A stretch of DNA of 64,000 nt from Stanieria cyanosphaera PCC 7437 (GTDB lineage Bacteria; Cyanobacteriota; Cyanobacteriia; Cyanobacteriales; Xenococcaceae), in contig NC_019748.1 of the NCBI RefSeq assembly GCF_000317575.1, forward strand, positions 248,001 to 312,000, given 5' to 3'. Shown here in pieces: positions 27,603-35,866 of this stretch; position 1 is the stretch's first letter; every line of letters begins with the position of its first letter. The notes beneath the pieces are model-generated. The model saw nothing but the letters and a program-made list of their open reading frames with translations, was not told where the DNA came from and did not search any database. Position numbers and translations under genes: made by a program.

Positions 27603-27796
27603 TTAAAATATTCACAAATTAATTTTAATTTTTTAATATATTAAATACTACACAATAACTAAATCTTAATATCAATAAAATAAAACAAAATCTATCAAAA
27701 TGTAGATTAACAGCCTAAATTAATCGTAAATTTGTCGTAATTATTCAGGTCAGAAACGATATATTGCTAATTGGTAATTAATTTAAGTTTAAAAAT

Positions 27797-28378
27797 ATGC
27801 GCTTCAAACCACCTATGACCATGATGGACTTTTTTCGCAAAAGTGAAGGTATTTGGTTTATAGAAAGAAATGTTCATCATTTTGATGTTGTGGCTAATGA
27901 ATCAGGAGAATCTAATCTAATTGTCAAAGTTATTGAAAAAGAAGATCCACGAGTCAAAGAAGTATGTCAACTGCAAGGAATTGATCCTGCTAAAGCGATG
28001 GGAGGAGCAAGTTTTAATTGGTTAGCAACTACGGATGAAGATGAACCTAATCCTAATTATGCTGCTGTGGTGATCGATATTCCTGATGAGCAGAATAATT
28101 TGACAGGAAAATTAATCCGCAATAAAGGATATGTCGAAGGTATTCCTGTTACCAGTCGTTATTGGTTTGGTCAAGATGGAATTTTGACTATCAATACTGA
28201 TTATGACAATAATCAGGGGCAGGAACGTTGCTGGTTTATTACCGATGATTTTCGAGTACGAGTTGGTACTACTCGGATGATGAATGGAATCAATTTAGTT
28301 ACTTACTGTTCCGAGCGTCGTTGTGTTTCTCCTAATGCTTTAGAAAAAATGTGGCAAAATCATCAAACCCGACTTTAA
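27797..28378 (+). CDS. Chromophore lyase, CpcS/CpeS type
   Basis: The 193-residue lipocalin-like lyase attaches phycobilins to the Cys82/84-type sites of phycobiliproteins. Family features are MDFFRKSEGIWFIERNVHHF at the N-terminus, ASFNWLATT and the late FRVRVGTTRMMNGINLVTYCSERR. It precedes pebA and pebB and lies about 3 kb before cpcB. Whether it loads phycocyanobilin on CpcB (CpcS) or phycoerythrobilin on a phycoerythrin (CpeS) cannot be decided by eye; adjacency to pebAB favours at least some link to phycoerythrobilin. Confidence 0.88.
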   Translation: MRFKPPMTMMDFFRKSEGIWFIERNVHHFDVVANESGESNLIVKVIEKEDPRVKEVCQLQGIDPAKAMGGASFNWLATTDEDEPNPNYAAVVIDIPDEQNNLTGKLIRNKGYVEGIPVTSRYWFGQDGILTINTDYDNNQGQERCWFITDDFRVRVGTTRMMNGINLVTYCSERRCVSPNALEKMWQNHQTRL

Positions 28379-28488
28379 AGAACTGAGCCAAAATATTACG
28401 GATTGTTGCTTTGTTTTTAAGAAATGAGACTGATTTAGTAGATATTTTTTATCCTCGAAAAGAGCTTTTGTATCTTGAGCCGTAATCT

Positions 28489-29223
28489 ATGTTTCAGCCT
28501 TTTAAAGAATACTTAGAGGAAGAACTATTCAGTCGTTTCGATTTGAGTAGTCGTTCGATTCCTGCTGGATTAGAATCCAATCTAAGCGATCGCGGAAAAA
28601 ACCAAGCAACTATCCAAAGTTGGTGTTATCAATGTCCTCAACTGAGAAAAATCCGCTATACCTACATTGATGCTGGTGAAACTGCCCAGGTTTTTAACAG
28701 TGTCATGTATCCCAGTCACAATTATCAAATGCCTTTACTAGGAATAGATTTTCTTTCCTTTGGTAAGAAAAAAATTTTGGTAGTCTTGGATTTTCAACCT
28801 TTATTTCGCGACCGCGCTTATTTAGATAAGTATATCGAACCAATGCGAACAGTTCGCGATAAATATAATGAGTTAGCGCAAAACTTAGAAATGAAGTTTT
28901 ATGATGCTAATCAATATTTCTCTAAGTATCTTCTCTTTGCTAAAACTGATGCCGATACAGTAGTTAATCGACTCTTTCCTGCTTATCAAGAATATATTCA
29001 ACTTTATTGGCAAATGTTAGAGTCAGCCGAACAATTTACCGCTCCAGAGCAAGTACAGCGTATTATCAAAGCTCAACAAGATTACGATCAATATAGCGCA
29101 GACCGCGACCCTGCTCATGGTTTATTTAGCAGCTATTTTGGCTCAGAATGGGCAGAACGCTTTTTATATGAATTTTTGTTTGAAGATGCAGTACCTTTAG
29201 CTGTTCCTTCTGGTAGCCGATAA
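28489..29223 (+). CDS. pebA: 15,16-dihydrobiliverdin:ferredoxin oxidoreductase
   Basis: The 244-residue ferredoxin-dependent bilin reductase converts biliverdin to 15,16-dihydrobiliverdin, the first step to phycoerythrobilin. Typical segments are SIPAGLESN, RKIRYTYIDAG, the core LGIDFLSFGKKKILVVLDFQPLF with the Asp positions of the family, and DPAHGLFSSYFGSEWAERFLYEFLF. It precedes pebB with a 12-bp gap, the standard order. The pebA versus pebB assignment rests on sequence features plus order. Confidence 0.9.
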   Translation: MFQPFKEYLEEELFSRFDLSSRSIPAGLESNLSDRGKNQATIQSWCYQCPQLRKIRYTYIDAGETAQVFNSVMYPSHNYQMPLLGIDFLSFGKKKILVVLDFQPLFRDRAYLDKYIEPMRTVRDKYNELAQNLEMKFYDANQYFSKYLLFAKTDADTVVNRLFPAYQEYIQLYWQMLESAEQFTAPEQVQRIIKAQQDYDQYSADRDPAHGLFSSYFGSEWAERFLYEFLFEDAVPLAVPSGSR

Positions 29224-29235
29224 AAACTGATCATC

Positions 29236-29982
29236 ATGACTTTATATCAACCTTTTTTAGATTACGCGATCGCAATTTTGCAAGAGCGGTTGGATTTACA
29301 ACCTTATCCAATTCCTGCTGGTTTTGAATCGAAAGAAGGAATGATGGGAAAAGGAAAAAAAGCTGAACCAGTTGTTACTACTAGTCATGCTTTTCAATCT
29401 TCTAAACTAAGGCAGATTCGAGCAGCCCATGTTCAAGGTGGTAATTCCTTACAAGTACTTAATTTTGTCATTTTTCCCCACCCTATCTATGATTTACCTT
29501 TTTTTGGGGCTGATTTAGTCACTTTACCAGGAGGACATCTCATTGCTCTTGATATGCAGCCGTTGTTTCGCGACGATCCTGATTATCAAAAAAAATATAC
29601 TGAACCAATTCTGCCTATTTTTTACAAATATCAACAAAGCTTGGAATGGGGTGGGGATTTTCCTCAAGAAGCTCAAGCTTTCTTTTCACCAGCTTTTTTA
29701 TGGACTCGTCCTCAAAGAACAGAAATAGTACAAACTATAGTTTTTCAAGCTTTTTGTGATTATCTGCAAGCTTATCTTGATTTTGTTCAAGTAGCTCAAC
29801 CAGTGACTGATTCACAACGATTAGCAGAAATTTTAGCAGCCCAACAACGTTACCTTAATTATCGTGCAGCTAAAGATCCGGCTAGAGGAATGTTTACTCG
29901 TTTGTATGGTGAGGAATGGACTGAAGAATATATTCATGGTTTTCTCTTCGATCTAGAGAGAAAATTGGCATTAACAAAATAA
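29236..29982 (+). CDS. pebB: Phycoerythrobilin:ferredoxin oxidoreductase
   Basis: The 248-residue enzyme completes phycoerythrobilin synthesis by reducing dihydrobiliverdin delivered from PebA. It carries [46 protein letters not shown] and [21 protein letters not shown]. Start ATG 29236 lies 12 bp after the pebA stop, so the two are co-transcribed and their products are known to form a channelled pair in other cyanobacteria. A terminator candidate lies 510 bp downstream, before the cpc operon. Confidence 0.92.
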   Translation: MTLYQPFLDYAIAILQERLDLQPYPIPAGFESKEGMMGKGKKAEPVVTTSHAFQSSKLRQIRAAHVQGGNSLQVLNFVIFPHPIYDLPFFGADLVTLPGGHLIALDMQPLFRDDPDYQKKYTEPILPIFYKYQQSLEWGGDFPQEAQAFFSPAFLWTRPQRTEIVQTIVFQAFCDYLQAYLDFVQVAQPVTDSQRLAEILAAQQRYLNYRAAKDPARGMFTRLYGEEWTEEYIHGFLFDLERKLALTK

Positions 29983-31046
29983 TTTATAATTAGTTTTTTT
30001 GTTAATTAGGCAACTAAAATATTGGTAAATTTTAATCTGATTTATTAATATTTATTTGTCTCAATTTTAGTATGGCAAATTACTCCAAAACATCTTAAAA
30101 AAATTACATAATGTTACTGTTTTTTACAAAAAGAGAAAGTAGAAAGATTTTATTTACTGAAACTAGATATCTTATTAAGAGAGTTAACTAAACAAAGAAA
30201 CAGCTTACTTAAGCTTAATTTAAAATTAACCACAGTAGGTTTAGATAGTAATTATTCTCTTTCAATAAAAATCTAAGTATAATTCAAATAAAAGGTAGTA
30301 AAAGATAAAATTTTCTAGTCTAGCTAGTTTAAATTTTGTTTTTTACTACAGGAAGAGAAGCAATTATCAGGACAGCTTAGAGGTGGGTTTTTCAAAAGCA
30401 AAAACTGCCAAACTGTTAAGTTGTGTCCCAAACCTAAACTTAGTCAAAAAATTGTTTCTGTACCTTGAAAGATAAATACATTAATTGCAGCTAAAAAGCG
30501 CAGCCATCCCCTGCGCTGCTTTTTTGTCGCTGTGATTTATAAGATGGCAGTTTTGCCTAAAAAGCACTTGATGACTTAAGTCTGCTGTTAGATAGTCAAT
30601 AGAATCAAGCTCAAATGCTTGTGGAATTGATTCTGACAAAAGCATGATTTTTGTTAAGTTTAGTTAAGGCTTGATCAAGCAAGACAACGTGCTAAATCAC
30701 GTGAGGTGTGCAATTGATCTGGTGTTAATCAGCAGACTCATTAAACCAGTAAAAATTTAACAAGATGTAACAAATAAATGCACAACGTCGTTGTATAAAA
30801 GATATCTGAGGGGTAAATGCTGCTAAGCAATGCCCAAAACAACCACTAGCCAACTTTCTCAGGTTTGCTATTGGAATGTAAAGTTTTTTTAGCTAGCTTA
30901 AAAAAAATATACTCTTAAGCGTTACGCTGGAGAAGCTTTAACAAATGTTGTGGTCAAGAGTCTGCTTTAGACTATCTTCAGCGATTTAGCTGACAAATCA
31001 TTTGAAGTTAAACATTCAAACTCAAGATAATTAGGAGATTGATTAA
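29983..31046. other. Long leader between pebB and cpcB
   Basis: 1,064 bp without a protein gene. It contains a good intrinsic terminator (30493-30525) and, after it, about 520 bp that must hold the cpc promoter(s) and 5' leader. A small palindrome ACAACG-T-CGTTGT followed by TATAAA lies at about 30781-30799. A ribosome-binding site AGGAGA (about 31032) precedes cpcB. The stretch before the terminator (30000-30490) could encode a small RNA, but no family was recognised. Confidence 0.6.
30493..30525 (+). terminator. Intrinsic terminator
   Basis: Stem AGCGCAG / CTGCGCT (30497-30503 and 30511-30517), with a CATCCC-type loop, preceded by a run of A and followed by six T. It would end either pebAB transcripts or an undefined small RNA transcribed from the 500 bp upstream. 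Confidence 0.8.
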
Positions 31047-31565
31047 ATGTTAGACGCATATACTAGGGTTGTATCTCAAGCCGATGCTCGTGGCGATTAT
31101 GTTTCCTCATCTCAACTAGATGCTCTCGACAAAGTAGTTGCAGATGGTTTGAAACGCATTGACGCTGTTAACCGCATTACTGGTAGTGCTTCGGCTATCG
31201 TAGCTAATGCTGCTCGTGCATTATTTGCTGAACAACCTCAGTTGATTGCTCCTGGTGGTAATGCTTACACCAACCGTCGTATGGCAGCTTGCTTGCGTGA
31301 TATGGAAATCATCTTACGCTATGTAACTTATGCTACTTTCACTGGTGATGCTTCTGTACTCAACGACCGTTGTCTCAATGGTTTACGTGAAACTTATGTA
31401 GCTTTAGGAGTTCCTGGTGGTTCTGTAGCTGCTGGCGTACAAAAAATGAAAGACGCAGCGATCGCTATTGCTAACGACCCCAACGGAATCACTCAAGGTG
31501 ATTGCAGTTCCTTAATGTCTGAAATTGCTGGCTACTTCGATCAAGCAGCAGCAGCAGTAGGCTAA
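31047..31565 (+). CDS. cpcB: C-phycocyanin beta subunit
   Basis: The 172-residue beta subunit of the rod pigment phycocyanin. The bilin-binding cysteines are present, Cys82 in AACLRDMEI and Cys153 in ITQGDCSSL, as is the methylated Asn72 context [11 protein letters not shown]. Length and order (cpcB before cpcA) are standard. It is an abundant thylakoid-surface protein that with CpcA forms hexamers stacked by the linkers encoded downstream. First gene of the operon, with an AGGAGA site 8-10 bp before the ATG. Confidence 0.98.
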   Translation: MLDAYTRVVSQADARGDYVSSSQLDALDKVVADGLKRIDAVNRITGSASAIVANAARALFAEQPQLIAPGGNAYTNRRMAACLRDMEIILRYVTYATFTGDASVLNDRCLNGLRETYVALGVPGGSVAAGVQKMKDAAIAIANDPNGITQGDCSSLMSEIAGYFDQAAAAVG

Positions 31566-31655
31566 TTTTAGAGAACTCAATTAAAATACCTTCGTTGGAA
31601 AACTTCCAGCAACATTTTTAGAAAACTTTGCACAAGATAGGGAGAAATCTAAATC

Positions 31656-32144
31656 ATGAAAACCCCATTAACAGAAGCAGTAGCAGCAGCAGATTCTCAA
31701 GGTCGTTTCCTCAGCAGCACCGAATTACAAATTGCTTTCGGACGTTTACGTCAAGCTAAAAGTGGTTTAGAAGCAGCCAGAGCTTTATCCTCTAACGCTC
31801 AAGGTTTAGTTAACGGTGCAGCCCAAGCTGTCTACAACAAATTCCCCTACACTACTCAAATGCAAGGCAGTAACTATGCTTCTACCTCAGAAGGTAAAGC
31901 TAAGTGTGCGCGTGATATCGGCTACTATCTCCGCATGGTTACCTACTGCTTAATTGCTGGTGGTACTGGCCCTATGGATGAATACTTAATTGCTGGGGTT
32001 GCTGAAATCAACAGCACTTTTGACTTATCTCCAAGCTGGTATGTTGAAGCTCTCAAGTACATCAAAGCTAATCATGGTTTAAGTGGTGATGCTGCTTCAG
32101 AAGCTAACTCCTATATCGATTATGCAATTAACGCTCTAAGCTAG
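31656..32144 (+). CDS. cpcA: C-phycocyanin alpha subunit
   Basis: The 162-residue alpha subunit, with the bilin site Cys84 in [20 protein letters not shown]-terminal [20 protein letters not shown] and C-terminal [13 protein letters not shown] are typical. Phycocyanobilin is attached to Cys84 by the CpcE/CpcF lyase encoded in the same operon. It is separated from cpcB by 90 bp and followed by a hairpin that probably sets the pigment-to-linker ratio. Confidence 0.98.
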   Translation: MKTPLTEAVAAADSQGRFLSSTELQIAFGRLRQAKSGLEAARALSSNAQGLVNGAAQAVYNKFPYTTQMQGSNYASTSEGKAKCARDIGYYLRMVTYCLIAGGTGPMDEYLIAGVAEINSTFDLSPSWYVEALKYIKANHGLSGDAASEANSYIDYAINALS

Positions 32145-32183
32145 TCAGCTAAAATTGCTTCCCAAGGTTTAGAGATTGTTTGT

Positions 32184-32243
32184 GACCTGGAAAAGTAAAC
32201 GGTTATTAGCAATAGGGTTAATGATTGTTTGTCTTTCCAGGTC
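32184..32243 (+). promoter_or_regulatory. Long-loop hairpin between cpcA and the first linker gene
   Basis: GACCTGGAAA (32184-32193) pairs perfectly with TTTCCAGGTC (32234-32243) around a 40-nt loop. Such intercistronic stems stabilise the abundant cpcBA transcript or partly stop transcription before linker genes in cyanobacteria. The function here is inferred from position. Confidence 0.65.
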
Positions 32244-32280
32244 TTGTTATATCCGAAAATAAACGGAGAGGTAATCTAAA

Positions 32281-33105
32281 ATGACCAGCTTAATGACAGC
32301 ACAACGATTAGGAATTGAACCCTTTGCTCAATCGGCTTCAGTAGAACTATTTCCTAATGAAAAGGGAGCAGAAGTAGAAGTTATTATTCGAGCTATATAC
32401 CGTCAAGTGTTGGGTAATGCCCATGTGATGGAAAGTGAACGCTTAGTGGTAGCCGAATCTCAACTTAAACAAGGCAATATTTCTGTTCGAGAATTTGTTC
32501 GACAATTAGGAAAATCTGAACTTTATCGCAGCCGTTTTTTTGATAATTGTCCTCGTTATCGAGCAATTGAACTTAATTTCAAGCATTTTCTTGGTCGTGC
32601 GCCTGAAAGTTATGAAGAAATGACTGCTCATAGCGCATTACTCGATCAAAGTGGGTATGAAGCTGAAATTGATTCTTATCTAGATTCGGATGAGTATCAA
32701 CAGAATTTTGGCGAAAACATTGTTCCTCATTATCGCGGTTTTGCGACAGAAGGAAATAATAAAATGGTTGGATTTAGTCGCATTTTCCAACTATATCGAG
32801 GATATGCTAATAGTGATAAAGCTCAAATCGGTAACGGCAAACAAGCACGCTTGAACCGAGAAGTAATCCAAAATACAGTCTCACCAATTTATATTGGTTC
32901 TACAGGAAATGCGATCGCAGGTACTTCTGGTGGTAGTCGTGGTCAATTCTATCGCTTGCGGGTAATTCAAGCACCAAAATTGACAAGAACACCTCAATAC
33001 CGCGTCAGTAACTTAGAGTATCTTGTCCCTTACGAACAGTTGTCTTGGAAGTTACAACAGATCAATCGTCAAGGTGGCAAAGTAACCAGTATTACCCCTG
33101 CTTAA
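32281..33105 (+). CDS. cpcC: Phycobilisome rod linker, first copy
   Basis: The 274-residue linker joins phycocyanin hexamers in rods. An N-terminal PBS-linker domain (VEVIIRAIYRQVLGNAHVM, SVREFVRQLGKSELYRSRFF, RAIELNFKHFLGRAPES, then [14 protein letters not shown]) is followed by a C-terminal CpcD-like domain (FYRLRVIQAPKL to INRQGGKVTSI). GGAGAGG lies before the ATG. Two tandem linker copies in the operon match rods of three hexamers. The second copy is about 20 residues longer in the connecting segment. Confidence 0.95.
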   Translation: MTSLMTAQRLGIEPFAQSASVELFPNEKGAEVEVIIRAIYRQVLGNAHVMESERLVVAESQLKQGNISVREFVRQLGKSELYRSRFFDNCPRYRAIELNFKHFLGRAPESYEEMTAHSALLDQSGYEAEIDSYLDSDEYQQNFGENIVPHYRGFATEGNNKMVGFSRIFQLYRGYANSDKAQIGNGKQARLNREVIQNTVSPIYIGSTGNAIAGTSGGSRGQFYRLRVIQAPKLTRTPQYRVSNLEYLVPYEQLSWKLQQINRQGGKVTSITPA

Positions 33106-33163
33106 ATTAACTAACTGGTAATTTACATAATTTTAATTAATTCTTTTTCAAGGAGAAGATCGG

Positions 33164-34057
33164 ATGGCTATTACTACAGCAGCCTCTCGTCTTGGTGTAT
33201 CTGGTTTTAGTGACAATAATAAGATAGAATTGCGTCCCAATTGGAAACCAGAAGAAGCACAGCTTGTGATTCGTGCTGTCTATCGCCAAGTTCTGGGTAA
33301 TGACTATATTATGGCTAGCGAGCGTTTGAACAGTGCTGAATCGCTGTTAACCAACGGTCAAATCAGCGTTCGAGAATTTGTTCGTAGCGTTGCCAAGTCA
33401 GAACTATATAAGTCTAAGTTTTTTTACAACAATTTTCAAACTCGAACAATTGAACTAAACTTTAAACATTTGTTGGGACGCGCTCCTTATGATGAATCAG
33501 AAATAATCTATCATCTTGACCTTTATGAAAATGAAGGTTACGAGGCAGATATTGATTCCTATCTCAACAGTAATGAATATCAAGAGAACTTTGGCGAAAA
33601 CATTGTTCCCTACTATCGCGGTTTTGAAACTCAACTAGGACAAAAAACTGTTGGTTTTACTAGAATGTTTCAACTTTATCGCGGTTATGCCAATAGCGAT
33701 CGCGCTCAAAACAAAACTGGAGTTCCTCGTCTGGCTAATGAACTAGGTCAAAATACTGCTTCTACTGTCATTGCTCCTTCTAATGGTAGTGGAGGATGGG
33801 CTTATATTCCTTCTAAAGCTCGTGCTTTAGGAACAGGTTTAACTCCTACCAAAGCTTTGGGCGGTACTGTACCTTTTGGCACAGCTAGTCGCATCTATCG
33901 CATTGAAGTAGCAGGAATGGCTCAATCTGGCTATCCTAAAGTTCGTCGTGCTAGTAAAGCTTTCTTTGTACCTTATGAACAGCTTAACGAAACACTCCAA
34001 CGAATCAACCGTCAAGGTGGCAAAATCGCAAGCGTTACTCCTGCTAGTCTAGATTAA
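33164..34057 (+). CDS. cpcC: Phycobilisome rod linker, second copy
   Basis: The 297-residue paralog of the preceding gene has the same two domains: [40 protein letters not shown] and a terminal CpcD-like part ([12 protein letters not shown] to [14 protein letters not shown]). The middle linker is Gly/Ala/Thr rich and longer than in the first copy. It likely places the distal hexamer. No separate short cpcD capping gene follows, so capping relies on these C-terminal domains or a gene elsewhere. An AAGGAGAAG site precedes the ATG. Confidence 0.95.
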   Translation: MAITTAASRLGVSGFSDNNKIELRPNWKPEEAQLVIRAVYRQVLGNDYIMASERLNSAESLLTNGQISVREFVRSVAKSELYKSKFFYNNFQTRTIELNFKHLLGRAPYDESEIIYHLDLYENEGYEADIDSYLNSNEYQENFGENIVPYYRGFETQLGQKTVGFTRMFQLYRGYANSDRAQNKTGVPRLANELGQNTASTVIAPSNGSGGWAYIPSKARALGTGLTPTKALGGTVPFGTASRIYRIEVAGMAQSGYPKVRRASKAFFVPYEQLNETLQRINRQGGKIASVTPASLD

Positions 34058-34082
34058 AATTAAAGATTGCTGAATCAAATTA

Positions 34083-34113
34083 GAGGTTGAAGGATGATGA
34101 TTACTTCAGCCTC
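34083..34113 (+). terminator. Hairpin after the second linker gene
   Basis: GAGGTTGAAG pairs with CTTCAGCCTC (one G-U pair), 25 bp after the cpcC stop. A second small stem, GGGCGA / TCGCCC, lies at 34196-34216. They may attenuate transcription into cpcE-cpcF, whose products are needed only in catalytic amounts. Confidence 0.55.
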
Positions 34114-34346
34114 ATTATATTTATTGGGTAATTAGATTTGTTGATAGCTGATCTAGCAGTACAAACAAAGATGAGGACATTATTATAAATCTTAGGGGCG
34201 ATTGGCGCTCTCGCCCTGACAAGATTTGTGTGTCCTAACCTAAATACGTAGTGCCATAGATAAAATAAACAGTCTTATTTCTCTTCTGCTGCACCCGCTT
34301 TCTTTTTCTTTCTCTGTTTTATAACTATGAATTAGCCCGCCAACTT

Positions 34347-35183
34347 ATGTCCGATTTTAATTCTGAATTAGTTACTGATAATTCCTCTGATCACAGTGCT
34401 GCTTTAACTGTTGAGCAGGCGATCGCTAATCTGCTGCAAAAACAAGATTTAGGTTTGCGTTACTATGCTGCTTGGTGGTTAGGACGATTTCGAGTAAGAA
34501 AACCAGAAGTAATTGACGCGCTCTTAATTGCCTTAGAAGACGAAAGCGATCGCGCTCCTGATGGTGGTTATCCTTTGAGGCGTAATGCAGCTAGAGCGTT
34601 AGGTAAATTAGGAGACAAACGAGCAGTATCTCCTTTAATTCGTTGTTTAGAATTTCCAGACTTTTATGTGAGGGAAGCTGCTGCTCAAGCTTTAGAAAAA
34701 TTAGCAGATCAAAGTTGTATTCCTGCTTTAATTAAATTACTAGATGGTGGTGTAGCAGCAGCACAGTTAGTACCAGGCAAACCCCATTTAGTTCAACCCT
34801 ATGAAGCAATCATTGAAGCTTTAGGAAGTTTGGGTGCAACCGAAGCTATTGAATTAATTGAACCATTTACTCAACATGATGTTGCTAAAGTGCAATATGC
34901 AGCAGCTAGAGCCATGTATCAGTTGACTGGTGAATCGGTTTATGGTGAAAGATTGAGCCAAGCTTTAACAGGAGAGGATCTACAACTAAGACGTTCCGCT
35001 TTGATGGATTTGGGAGCAATTGGTTACTTACCCGCAGCAGAAGCGATCGCAGAAACTTTGGCAGAAAATAGCATGAAGTTAATCTCGCTGAAAGGTTTAT
35101 TAGAAACTGATTTACAAAGCAATGGTGCTGATTTATCTCCAGAAAGTATCAAAATTATGAAACTAATGGATTCTCTTTTATGA
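34347..35183 (+). CDS. cpcE: Phycocyanobilin lyase alpha subunit
   Basis: The 278-residue HEAT-repeat protein is one half of the heterodimeric lyase that attaches phycocyanobilin to Cys84 of CpcA. Repeats are visible as LRYYAAWWLGRFRVRKPEVI, RRNAARALGKLGDKRAVSPL and VREAAAQALEKLADQSCIPAL. It overlaps cpcF by the ATGA at 35180-35183, indicating translational coupling. The ATG at 34347 is the only good start near the first repeat. Confidence 0.95.
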   Translation: MSDFNSELVTDNSSDHSAALTVEQAIANLLQKQDLGLRYYAAWWLGRFRVRKPEVIDALLIALEDESDRAPDGGYPLRRNAARALGKLGDKRAVSPLIRCLEFPDFYVREAAAQALEKLADQSCIPALIKLLDGGVAAAQLVPGKPHLVQPYEAIIEALGSLGATEAIELIEPFTQHDVAKVQYAAARAMYQLTGESVYGERLSQALTGEDLQLRRSALMDLGAIGYLPAAEAIAETLAENSMKLISLKGLLETDLQSNGADLSPESIKIMKLMDSLL

Positions 35184-35866
35184 ATCATCAATCATCAACC
35201 ATCAACCAAGTTCAACAATTAATTGCAGCCGTTAATCAAGCTGACTCAGCAGATAGTTTGTTAAGCGCAGTAGAAAATCTGGTCGAAGTGCGATCGCCTG
35301 AAGCGATTCCTACTTTAGTAGAAGTCTTAAGCTATAATAACCCAGGTGCAGCGGTAGCTGCGGTTGAAGGTTTAATTGCCCTAGGTGAACCTGTAGTACC
35401 TTATTTAATTAACAATCTCGATGAGTATAATTATGGAGCAAGAGCTTGGGCTACAAGAGTTTTTGCCGGAATCGGCGAGCCTTCTACTCTAGATATCTTG
35501 TTAAAAGCAGCAGTTGGCGATTTTTCTCAAAGTGTTCGTCGTGCTGCTGCCAGAGGATTAGGAATCATTCGTTGGTCAAAATTAGCTCCTGAGCCAAGAA
35601 TGTCTGCACAACAAGAAGTATTGTCAACTTTGCTGTTAGTTGTACAAGATGGAGAATGGGTAGTTCGTTATGCTGCCGTAGTCGGTTTACAAGCTCTAGC
35701 TGAAGCTGTCAGGGAAACTCAACCTCAATTGATCGAGAAGATTACCGCAAAATTTCAGGAATTAATTACTACCGAACCAGAACCAGTAATTCGCGCTCGC
35801 GCTCAATTAGCTCAGATTCGCATAAGCACTCTAGCGTCAACTACCCATCGCTTCCCTAACGAGTAA
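35180..35866 (+). CDS. cpcF: Phycocyanobilin lyase beta subunit, 3' end replaced by an insertion
   Basis: The 228-residue HEAT-repeat partner of CpcE contains IPTLVEVLSYNNPGAAVAAVEG and SVRRAAARGLGIIRWSKLAPEP. The first 218 codons are native. From 35836 the frame enters the right end of an IS605-type element, which supplies the last residues (STTHRFPNE) and the stop. Joining 35835 to the far flank at 37215 would instead give a short ending (SKLRPNS, then stop), so only the extreme C-terminus was exchanged. The protein is probably still functional because all recognisable HEAT repeats are intact. Confidence 0.9.
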   Translation: MNHQSSTINQVQQLIAAVNQADSADSLLSAVENLVEVRSPEAIPTLVEVLSYNNPGAAVAAVEGLIALGEPVVPYLINNLDEYNYGARAWATRVFAGIGEPSTLDILLKAAVGDFSQSVRRAAARGLGIIRWSKLAPEPRMSAQQEVLSTLLLVVQDGEWVVRYAAVVGLQALAEAVRETQPQLIEKITAKFQELITTEPEPVIRARAQLAQIRISTLASTTHRFPNE

